From NCBI GenBank assembly GCA_017529165.1, contig JAFXNY010000104.1:1-5465 (forward strand): a stretch of DNA of 5,465 nt. The letters are read 5' to 3'. Source of the stretch: Clostridia bacterium (GTDB lineage: Bacteria > Bacillota_A > Clostridia > Oscillospirales > Acutalibacteraceae). Shown piece by piece: positions 1-5,465 of this stretch (position 1 is its first letter; each line of letters opens with the position of its first letter). The notes below the pieces were generated by a model. The model did no database searches, was not told the origin of the DNA, and worked only from the letters and a program-made list of their open reading frames with translations. The position numbers were made by a program, and so were the translations under genes.

Positions 1-873
1 GAGCAATACAGCACAAAAGAGTTGTCTATAAAGGCAAACAATATTTCAGTTTCGGCGTTTTTGTGCGTTTTGTGCGGTGTATATTCAGTATATTTATTCT
101 CACAGCTTGCTTACTTTTTCTCGGCGTTTTCGAGCATACTGCCCAAGGGGTACAAGTTCACATATGCCCAGTATGCACGCAGAGGCTTTTTTGAGCTTTG
201 CATTATAGCCGTTATAAATCTGCTTTTTATATTTGCTTCAATTATAATTTCGGAGAAGAAAGACGGTAGAATACATTTATCAATTAAGCTCCCTGCAACC
301 TTTATGGTTATATTTACTTTTGCAATAATATTTACCGCACTTTCAAAAATGGTTATGTATATAGGCGTTTACGGTTGCACGGTACTTCGCATTTGCACAT
401 CTGCCTTTATGATATGGCTGTTTATCCTATTTATTTGTGTTTTAATTCGAATATTTGTAAAGAGATTTGATTTCTTAAAAGCAGGTCTTGTTTTCGCCCT
501 TATTATTCTATCGGTTTTAGGAATCGGAAATGTAAACCGACAAATTGCAAAATATAATTATAACGCCTACAAGCAAGGCAAAATCAAAATGGATGTAGAG
601 TATATGGCGGATATCGGGGACGAAGGTGTACCGTATCTTTACAAGCTCGTAAAGGATAAAGACAGCAATATTGCCAATAAGGCAATAACAGAGCTTAACG
701 ATAAGTTTACACACTATTACAATGTAACAGTACCAAAAAAGTATATGTATAGTGCCCTGAAAAAGCTTGAGCGAACCTATAAAACCTTCGGCGAATACTC
801 TCTCCCGAGAGCCAGAGCGTACAAAGTGCTCGATGAATATGCCAAATCTGTACACGACATTCTTTATGATTAG
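1..873 (+). CDS. DUF4173/DUF4153-type multi-pass membrane protein, 3' part
   Basis: The reading frame is open to the left edge, so the gene starts outside the window. A TTG at 22 is the first possible internal start, but it has no spaced ribosome binding site and the family is normally longer, so I treat the gene as 5'-truncated by the window. About five hydrophobic segments are visible (counting from the TTG codon: roughly residues 8-36, 56-76, 90-116, 123-145 and 151-169). A soluble tail of about 110 residues follows. Two stretches match what I remember of the DUF4173 family: the YAQYARRGFFEL motif (residues 48-59) after the first segment, and the tail beginning RQIAKYNYNAYKQGKI (173-188), followed by DVEYMADIGDEGVPYL (191-206). 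The family has no established biochemical role; it is an integral membrane protein often found in Bacillota and Actinomycetota. The gene ends 14 bases before an intrinsic terminator and faces radA. The family call is from memory of the motifs, not a search. Confidence 0.75.
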   Translation, partial: EQYSTKELSIKANNISVSAFLCVLCGVYSVYLFSQLAYFFSAFSSILPKGYKFTYAQYARRGFFELCIIAVINLLFIFASIIISEKKDGRIHLSIKLPATFMVIFTFAIIFTALSKMVMYIGVYGCTVLRICTSAFMIWLFILFICVLIRIFVKRFDFLKAGLVFALIILSVLGIGNVNRQIAKYNYNAYKQGKIKMDVEYMADIGDEGVPYLYKLVKDKDSNIANKAITELNDKFTHYYNVTVPKKYMYSALKKLERTYKTFGEYSLPRARAYKVLDEYAKSVHDILYD

Positions 874-887
874 TTTCTATAAAGCTA

Positions 888-919
888 GACCGACATGCAA
901 AGCAGGTCGGTCATTTTTT
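888..919 (+). terminator. Rho-independent terminator of the DUF4173 gene
   Basis: Arms GACCGAC (888-894) and GTCGGTC (906-912) pair perfectly over 7 bases. Inside them TGC (896-898) pairs with GCA (902-904) around an AAA loop, with a single A/G mismatch between the two stem sections. Six Ts follow at 914-919. It begins 14 bases after the TAG stop at 871-873. On the opposite strand the same hairpin lies directly after the radA stop, but what follows it there is only TAGCTTTAT, so termination of radA would be weaker. Confidence 0.88.
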
Positions 920-2282
920 ATCTTATTATCTCCAAGGCTTCTTTTATATTTCTAACACCTATAAGCGTAATTCCGCTCGGGGGTTTAGCAATCTGTTTAA
1001 GGCTTGATTTAGGCAATATGCACTCGGCAAACCCGAGTCTTGCCGCTTCGGCAACACGGGCCTCGACACGGGAAACAGTGCGTATTTCGCCCGAAAGTCC
1101 CACTTCGCCAAAAGCGATACATTTATCGTTAATCGGAATATCTCTTAGTCCTGAGACTAACGCCATGCAAACAGCTAAATCTGCCGCAGGTTCCGTGAGC
1201 CTTATACCGCCTATAACATTTAAGTATGTATCGAGATTTGAGAAATAAAGCCCCTGCCGTTTTTCGAGTATAGCCAAAAGCATATTAAGGCGGTTATAAT
1301 CAAAGCCGTTTGACATTCTTCTCGGGTTGCCGAAGCCGGTAGTTGTAACGAGCGCCTGAACCTCTGACAGAATAGGTCTCGTACCCTCTATCATACAGGT
1401 AATGCACCCACCGGACACTTCGCTCATTCTGCCTGATAGCATCATAGCAGACGGGTTTTCAACTTCAAAAAGACCGCTTTCTCGCATTTCAAACACGCCT
1501 ATTTCATTAGTTGAGCCAAAGCGGTTTTTAATAGCACGAAGTATTCTGTACGATTGGTTTCTTTCACCCTCAAAGTAAAGCACGGTATCAACTATATGTT
1601 CAAGCACCTTAGGTCCTGCTATTTCTCCGCCTTTATTTACATGGCCTACTATAATAATCGGAATATTCTGTGCCTTGCCTGTGCGAAGTAACATATTTGT
1701 TGATTCCCTTACCTGCACCACACTTCCGGCAGAGGACGAAAGCTCTTCAATCTGCATAGTCTGAATAGAATCTATCATAACAAGGTCGGGTTTATTTGCA
1801 TTTATATACTCGCAGACTGCTTCGGTATCGGTTTCGGTAATTATGGTTACATTGTCCCCCGAAACGCCGAGCCTGCCGGCACGAAGTTTAATCTGAACTG
1901 CCGATTCTTCGCCCGAAACATACAAAACATTAAGAGAACTTCTGAACGCCTCGCAGACCTGTAAAAGTATTGTTGACTTACCTATGCCGGGGTCACCGCA
2001 CAAAAGCACAACAGAGCCTTTTACAACGCCGCCGCCGAGCACTCTATCAAGCTCCGATATGCCCGATTTGAGCCTCACTTCTGCGTTTACATTCACTTCC
2101 CTCAGCGCCTGAGCTTTTGAAATGCTACGACCGGCAGAATACCCTGACGGCTGTTTTTTAGGAGCGGTCAAGTGTTCCTCCATAGTATCCCAAGCGTGAC
2201 AATGCGGGCATTGACCTACCCATTTCACGCTTTCAAAACCGCACTCTTTGCAAACATATACTGTTTTATTCTTTGAAGCCAT
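918..2282 (-). CDS. radA: DNA repair/recombination protein RadA (Sms)
   Basis: RadA is a cytosolic RecA-like ATPase that helps process recombination intermediates and extend strand exchange during DNA repair. This copy is complete at 454 residues, close to the usual 450-460. Visible parts in order: an N-terminal four-cysteine zinc finger (C11, C14, C25, C28); the RecA-type ATPase core with Walker A GDPGIGKST (96-104), SGEES (123-127) and Walker B ending at D171 (LVMIDS); the RadA signature KNRFG (252-256); and a C-terminal Lon-protease-like domain from about 275 to the end, with GEVGLSGEIR typical of the family. The ATG at 2282 is supported by AGGAG seven bases upstream. One oddity is the loop reading HVNKGGEIAGP (214-224), where other RadA proteins I remember have HVTKEGxIAGP. 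The gene stands alone with its own promoter, is divergent from a glycosyltransferase gene and converges on a membrane protein gene. The ctsR-mcsAB-clpC-radA-disA arrangement known in Bacillus is not present. Confidence 0.97.
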   Translation of the reverse strand: MASKNKTVYVCKECGFESVKWVGQCPHCHAWDTMEEHLTAPKKQPSGYSAGRSISKAQALREVNVNAEVRLKSGISELDRVLGGGVVKGSVVLLCGDPGIGKSTILLQVCEAFRSSLNVLYVSGEESAVQIKLRAGRLGVSGDNVTIITETDTEAVCEYINANKPDLVMIDSIQTMQIEELSSSAGSVVQVRESTNMLLRTGKAQNIPIIIVGHVNKGGEIAGPKVLEHIVDTVLYFEGERNQSYRILRAIKNRFGSTNEIGVFEMRESGLFEVENPSAMMLSGRMSEVSGGCITCMIEGTRPILSEVQALVTTTGFGNPRRMSNGFDYNRLNMLLAILEKRQGLYFSNLDTYLNVIGGIRLTEPAADLAVCMALVSGLRDIPINDKCIAFGEVGLSGEIRTVSRVEARVAEAARLGFAECILPKSSLKQIAKPPSGITLIGVRNIKEALEIIR

Positions 2283-2289
2283 ATTCTTT

Positions 2290-2294
2290 CTCCT
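2290..2294 (-). promoter_or_regulatory. radA ribosome binding site
   Basis: On the minus strand AGGAG lies 7 bases before the ATG at 2282-2280. It is a strong site and fixes the radA start. Confidence 0.85.
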
Positions 2295-2314
2295 ATATGA
2301 AATCAGGTGCCTTC

Positions 2315-2343
2315 ATTATATTATATAATCAGGGAAAAATCAA
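2315..2343 (-). promoter_or_regulatory. radA promoter (sigma-A type)
   Basis: Reading the minus strand, TTGATT (2343-2338) and TATAAT (2320-2315) are separated by exactly 17 bases. The start point would fall near 2307-2308, leaving a leader of about 25 bases before the radA ATG that contains the AGGAG site. I see no LexA-like or CtsR-like operator around it. A second TATAAT overlaps upstream (2325-2320) but would leave only 12 bases to the -35 element. Confidence 0.75.
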
Positions 2344-2363
2344 CTTATTGTAAATAACGGACA

Positions 2364-2392
2364 TTGACATATCTATAGCTAAAGAATATAAT
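2364..2392 (+). promoter_or_regulatory. Perfect-consensus sigma-A promoter for the glycosyltransferase gene
   Basis: TTGACA (2364-2369) and TATAAT (2387-2392) are both exact consensus hexamers with the ideal 17-base spacer. Transcription should begin near 2399-2400, giving a short leader of about 22 bases before the ATG at 2422. The -35 elements of this promoter and the radA promoter lie 20 bases apart, back to back. No obvious operator repeat overlaps it. Confidence 0.88.
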
Positions 2393-2411
2393 ATTTTAAG
2401 TATAAAAAAAT

Positions 2412-2416
2412 GGAGA
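2412..2416 (+). promoter_or_regulatory. Ribosome binding site that selects the 2422 start
   Basis: GGAGA lies 5 bases before the ATG at 2422 (6 bases counted from GGAG). It overlaps the upstream in-frame ATG at 2410, which has only A-rich sequence before it and lies about 10 bases from the predicted transcription start. The downstream ATG is therefore preferred. Confidence 0.8.
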
Positions 2417-2421
2417 TAAAA

Positions 2422-4305
2422 ATGCAAGATAACAAGAAAACGAACAATATAACTTTATACACAGTTTGCAAGTCTTTTAGCTTTTTAAGGCTTGTAGGGT
2501 TTTATCTTGGCGTATTAAGATTGTCTAATGTTAAAAAGCTTTTTCGCTCGGTAAGAATTATAGGGCTAAAGCGCACATTATCAATTATCAAATACAGGTT
2601 ACGCTGGAAGCCGGCAAACTCTTATAAAGTATGGATGAAATACAATGATCCTACTTCCCGTGATCTTGAGGCTCAAAGGAATACCGTTTTCAAGTACAAC
2701 CCTAAAATAAGCATTTTAGTTCCTATGTATAATACCCCTATCGACTTTTTTGACGAGTTAGTAGAATATATGATAAATCAAACCTATCAGGGCTGGGAGC
2801 TTTGCCTGGAGGACGGAAGTCCCAAAGCCAATGCCAAGATTGCCGAAATATGCAAAAAGGATAAGCGTATCAAATACAATTACACTGGCAATAATTTAGG
2901 CATTGCCGGCAATACCAACGAGGCATTAAAGAGGGCAACCGGCGATTATATTGCACTTTTAGACCACGATGATTTGTTGCCTGCCAACTGTCTTTTTGAA
3001 GTGGTAAAAGCAATAAACGAAGACCGTGATACCGAGTTTATTTATACTGATGAAGACAAAATCACAACTACAGATAAGCCACGGTTTGAGCCGCATTTTA
3101 AGCCCGATTTTGCCATAGACACTTTAAGGTCAAACAACTATATTTGTCATTTCAGTGTGTTTAGACGGGACATTATGGATAAACTCGGCGGCGAGAGAAG
3201 CGAATATGACGGCGCACAAGATTATGATCTTTTTCTTCGTATGAGCGAAATTGCAGAAAACATTAAACATATTCCCAAAATACTATATCACTGGCGTGTA
3301 CACGATAACTCGACATCTAAACTCAATTCGGACGCCAAACCGTACGCTTTTGAGGCGGGCATTAAGGTGCTTAAAGACCATTTAAGCCGAGTGGGGCTGC
3401 AGGCGCAAGTAACACACGGTGCAACACTCGGAACATACGAAATAGATTATAAGGTTATCGGAGAGCCGAAGGTTACAATACTTATTCCAAACTGCAATGA
3501 AGCTGAAACGCTTAAAACTTGTATCAATTCCATACTAAATCTTACAACCTATAACAATTACGAAATAGCAATAATTGAAAATAACAGCAATGAGAAAGCC
3601 GTGTTTGATTATTATTCCGAAATCGAGAATAAGGAAAAAATTAAATTACTTCACTACCCAGATGAAGGATTTAATTATTCAAGAATAATCAATTACGGTC
3701 TAAAAAATACAGACGGCGAATATATCGTTCAGTTGAATAATGATACCGAGCTTTTAACGCCTAGGTGGCTCGAAAAAATGCTTGGTATGTGCCAGCGTGA
3801 TGATGTAGGATGTGTAGGTGCTAAGCTTTATTATCCTGATAATACTATCCAGCACGCCGGAGTAATACTCGGTATGTGCGGTGTTGCAGGTCATCCGCTT
3901 AGAGAAATTAGCAGATACAGTCATGGATACTTTGGCCGTGACAGCCATATTCAGAATATGAGTGTTGTTACGGCGGCGTGTATGATGTCTAAACGCTCTG
4001 TTTATGAGCAGGTTGATTACATGGAAGAAAGGCTCTCAGTTAATTTTAATGATGTTGATTTTTGTATGAAGGTAATAACATCCGGAAAGCTTATTATATA
4101 TAACCCGTTTGTTGAGTTTTATCACTACGAATCAAAATCAAGGGGTACCGACGACACGCCTGAGAAGAAAAAAAGGTTTAATGATGAAATTGATTTCATT
4201 ATGAAAAAATGGGAGAAAGAGCTTAAAACCGGCGATCCGTATTATAACAAAAACTTAAGGCTTGACAGCACTAACTATTGGATAAGAGAAGAAAAAGTAG
4301 AATAA
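2422..4305 (+). CDS. Family 2 glycosyltransferase with two tandem GT-A domains
   Basis: This 627-residue protein carries two GT2 (GT-A fold) domains and probably adds sugars from nucleotide donors to a cell-surface polysaccharide or glycoconjugate at the cytoplasmic face of the membrane. Donor and acceptor cannot be read from the sequence. After a Lys/Arg-rich N-terminal region (about 17-64, with a hydrophobic patch near 20-36 that may touch the membrane), domain 1 runs from about 96 to 330. It has ISILVPMYN at its start, the acidic pair E130-D131, the metal-binding motif DHDD (181-184), GAQD (264-267) and YHWRVHDNSTS (289-299). Domain 2 runs from about 351 to 600. It has VTILIPNCN, the NND motif (439-441) in the DxD position, VTAAC and FNDVDF (542-547). 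Key residues look intact in both domains. I chose the ATG at 2422 over 2410 because of its ribosome binding site. Tandem GT2 proteins usually sit in polysaccharide clusters, but no other sugar gene is visible here; the gene appears to be a single-gene unit. Confidence 0.9.
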   Translation: MQDNKKTNNITLYTVCKSFSFLRLVGFYLGVLRLSNVKKLFRSVRIIGLKRTLSIIKYRLRWKPANSYKVWMKYNDPTSRDLEAQRNTVFKYNPKISILVPMYNTPIDFFDELVEYMINQTYQGWELCLEDGSPKANAKIAEICKKDKRIKYNYTGNNLGIAGNTNEALKRATGDYIALLDHDDLLPANCLFEVVKAINEDRDTEFIYTDEDKITTTDKPRFEPHFKPDFAIDTLRSNNYICHFSVFRRDIMDKLGGERSEYDGAQDYDLFLRMSEIAENIKHIPKILYHWRVHDNSTSKLNSDAKPYAFEAGIKVLKDHLSRVGLQAQVTHGATLGTYEIDYKVIGEPKVTILIPNCNEAETLKTCINSILNLTTYNNYEIAIIENNSNEKAVFDYYSEIENKEKIKLLHYPDEGFNYSRIINYGLKNTDGEYIVQLNNDTELLTPRWLEKMLGMCQRDDVGCVGAKLYYPDNTIQHAGVILGMCGVAGHPLREISRYSHGYFGRDSHIQNMSVVTAACMMSKRSVYEQVDYMEERLSVNFNDVDFCMKVITSGKLIIYNPFVEFYHYESKSRGTDDTPEKKKRFNDEIDFIMKKWEKELKTGDPYYNKNLRLDSTNYWIREEKVE

Positions 4306-4308
4306 TAT

Positions 4309-5465
4309 TTATTTTGCATTGGCAGGGTTATCAAGAACCCTGCCTTCTTCTGTAAAACGGGAGCCGTGGCAGGGACAATCCCACGACCTTTCCGCCGCAT
4401 TCCATTTAAGTGCACACCCGAGGTGCGGACAGCGTTTCTTTGAAATTGTGAGTAAGCTTTTAGTCGCTTCAAAACCGTTTATAAGCAATTGTGGTTTCAG
4501 CATACTCCTTGAGGGGTTGAAAACATCCGCATACTCATTCTTTTTCCCGAGCACCATATCGTTTAACAACATAGCGGCGGTCATCGCACCTGTCATACCC
4601 CACTTGTTAAATCCGCTTGCAACATAGAAATTGTTTGTACTTTTTGAATACTTACCGATATACGGTATATCGTCAAGCGACATACAGTCCTGCGCCGCCC
4701 AAAAATACCCTTCTTTTGCATCAGGATAAGCCTTTTGAGCAAATCTTCGAAGCTCATCCCAATTTCCGCCCTTATGCCCTGTTCGGTGGTCTCCGCCGCC
4801 AAGAAGTAAATAACCACCATAATTTCTGAACGATAGTCCCACTTTACTTTCATCAACATACATTCCGTCAAGCTTTCCAGCGTTTTCGAGTGCAATAACA
4901 TACGAACGGTGCTGATAAAGCTTCAAAAAATAACTGCCGTGCTTATTGATAAACGGAAAATGCGTTGTGGCTATCACTGTATCAGCAAATATTCTACCGT
5001 GATTTGTAACGGCGGTATTGCCTATCATTTCACGAACAAAAGTGTTTTCATAAATATTAAGCTTTCTGCAAATAGAACCTAAAAACTCAATAGGATGGAA
5101 CTGTGCCTGACCACTAAACTTAACCGCACCTGCCGTGTTTATCGGCAGGTTTATTTTTGGGGCAAACTCGGCTCTTGCCCCGATTTTATGCAAAGCATCC
5201 ATTTCATCTTCAAGTATTTTTTTGTTTTTTAAGCTGTAAACATAATTATCTTTAATTTCATAATCACAGTCAATTTTTTCGCATAATTCGGCATATTTAT
5301 TAAAAGCTTTTTTATTAGCAGAAAAGTATTGTTTAGCGTTATCTAAACCGTAGGCTTTCAGTATCTTATGATATATCATTCCGTGCTGATAAGTGATTTT
5401 AGCGGTAGTATTTTGTGTTGTGCCCGAGCAGATATGGTTTTTTTCTACAAGCACATACTTTACCC
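4309..5465 (-). CDS. FAD-dependent oxidoreductase with C-terminal Rieske [2Fe-2S] domain, N-terminus cut by window
   Basis: The frame is open to the right edge, reading VKYVLVEKNHICSGTTQNTT from the first complete codon, so the GTG at 5454 is an internal valine and not a start. Roughly 40-50 residues, including the FAD-binding glycine-rich loop, lie outside the window. The body matches the DAO-type (D-amino-acid oxidase-like) fold: TTQNTTAKIT just after the FAD region, LLLGGGDHRTGH in the middle, AAQDCMSLDDIPYIG, and the closing ASGFNKWGMTGAMTAAML that covers the flavin. The last 45 or so residues form a Rieske domain with cluster ligands Cys (4429-4431), His (4423-4425), Cys (4375-4377) and His (4366-4368), in CPHLGC and CPCHGS. 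The second cysteine of each box, which forms a disulfide in classical Rieske proteins, is also present. The architecture resembles Bacillus YhfW, whose substrate is not known to me. Presumably electrons pass between flavin and cluster. The C-terminus is complete and ends 3 bases from the glycosyltransferase stop. Confidence 0.92.
   Translation of the reverse strand, partial: VKYVLVEKNHICSGTTQNTTAKITYQHGMIYHKILKAYGLDNAKQYFSANKKAFNKYAELCEKIDCDYEIKDNYVYSLKNKKILEDEMDALHKIGARAEFAPKINLPINTAGAVKFSGQAQFHPIEFLGSICRKLNIYENTFVREMIGNTAVTNHGRIFADTVIATTHFPFINKHGSYFLKLYQHRSYVIALENAGKLDGMYVDESKVGLSFRNYGGYLLLGGGDHRTGHKGGNWDELRRFAQKAYPDAKEGYFWAAQDCMSLDDIPYIGKYSKSTNNFYVASGFNKWGMTGAMTAAMLLNDMVLGKKNEYADVFNPSRSMLKPQLLINGFEATKSLLTISKKRCPHLGCALKWNAAERSWDCPCHGSRFTEEGRVLDNPANAK
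4321..4351 (+). terminator. Hairpin at the convergent junction, likely terminator of the glycosyltransferase gene
   Basis: GGCAGGGTT (4321-4329) and AACCCTGCC (4336-4344) form a perfect 9-base stem around a 6-base loop, starting 15 bases after the glycosyltransferase stop. The tract that follows on + is TTCTTCT, a broken but T-rich run. The hairpin lies inside the last codons of the oppositely oriented oxidoreductase (its VLDNPA residues). On the minus strand the sequence after it is A-rich rather than T-rich, so it is a better terminator for + transcripts than for the oxidoreductase. Confidence 0.62.
5128..5158 (+). other. Terminator-like hairpin antisense to the oxidoreductase gene
   Basis: ACCTGCCG (5128-5135) and CGGCAGGT (5143-5150) pair perfectly over 8 bases with a 7-base loop, and the + strand then reads TTATTTTT (5151-5158). 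The shape is that of an intrinsic terminator on the + strand, but it lies inside the coding sequence of the minus-strand oxidoreductase (residues LPINTAG), and no + strand gene ends there. It may stop antisense transcription or be a coincidence of coding sequence. Confidence 0.35.

Noticed and set aside
517..855. 112-residue open frame on - opposite the membrane protein gene
   Set aside because: It is antisense to the conserved DUF4173 tail, and its hydrophobic character is the expected reverse-frame shadow. No start signals were seen.
1145..1160. Perfect inverted repeat TTAGTC-CTGA-GACTAA
   Set aside because: The stem is only 6 bases, inside radA coding sequence (residues LVSGL), with no T-tract or operator context. 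Chance is enough to explain it.
895..1248. 117-residue open frame on + antisense to the end of radA
   Set aside because: It lies wholly opposite well-conserved radA coding sequence, starts inside the terminator hairpin, has no ribosome binding site and its protein resembles no family I know. It is a shadow.
2283..2409. Possible riboswitch or attenuator between radA and the glycosyltransferase gene
   Set aside because: Both predicted leaders are only about 22-25 bases, too short for a riboswitch, and no terminator hairpin lies between promoter and start on either side.
2884..2911. Inverted repeat GGCAAT...ATTGCC in the glycosyltransferase gene
   Set aside because: It is a 6-base stem with a long loop over the codons for GNNLGIAGN. 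The repeated Gly-Asn codons account for it.
3754..3948. 64-residue open frame on - inside the glycosyltransferase gene
   Set aside because: It is opposite conserved second-domain GT2 sequence, has no recognisable motif and no promoter or ribosome binding site.
4319..4901. Several 65-102 residue open frames on both strands over the Rieske oxidoreductase
   Set aside because: The oxidoreductase frame carries clear conserved motifs across the whole region, so these are shadows in other frames.
1..5465. An undescribed multi-gene system, mobile element, CRISPR array or defence island
   Set aside because: The four genes belong to known families with unrelated roles and are arranged in opposing orientations. 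I found no direct repeats, transposase, integrase, tRNA or toxin-antitoxin pair.

Overview
The window looks like an ordinary stretch of chromosome from an AT-rich Bacillota. A gut-type Clostridia, perhaps of the Oscillospiraceae/Ruminococcaceae group, is my best guess. The clues are the modest GC content, strong AGGAG/GGAG ribosome binding sites, consensus vegetative promoters, a RadA of the Firmicutes type and a Rieske-tailed FAD oxidoreductase like Bacillus YhfW. The taxonomic call is inference from style, not from a marker.

There are four protein genes in two convergent pairs, with one divergent promoter region between the pairs. From left to right: (1) the 3' end of a DUF4173/DUF4153-type multi-pass membrane protein on + (1-873, start outside the window), closed by a clear intrinsic terminator; (2) radA on - (918-2282), a complete DNA-repair/recombination ATPase; (3) a 139-base divergent intergenic region (2283-2421) with two back-to-back promoters, one of them a perfect TTGACA-17-TATAAT; (4) a tandem-domain family 2 glycosyltransferase on + (2422-4305); (5) a FAD-dependent oxidoreductase with a C-terminal Rieske [2Fe-2S] domain on - (4309-5465, N-terminus outside the window).

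The four genes do not form a pathway. The two complete genes (radA and the glycosyltransferase) look like single-gene transcription units, each with its own promoter, and facing genes end against each other. The gap between the stop codons of the facing genes is 44 bases at the left junction and 3 bases at the right junction. Hairpins sit at both junctions and partly share sequence with the end of the opposing gene. No stretch longer than 300 bases lacks a gene. I see no tRNA, rRNA, CRISPR, insertion sequence, phage gene or defence system, and no convincing undescribed system. The best second-look items are regulatory: the consensus promoter on a lone glycosyltransferase gene, the terminator-like hairpin antisense to the oxidoreductase, and the palindromic -10 region of radA.
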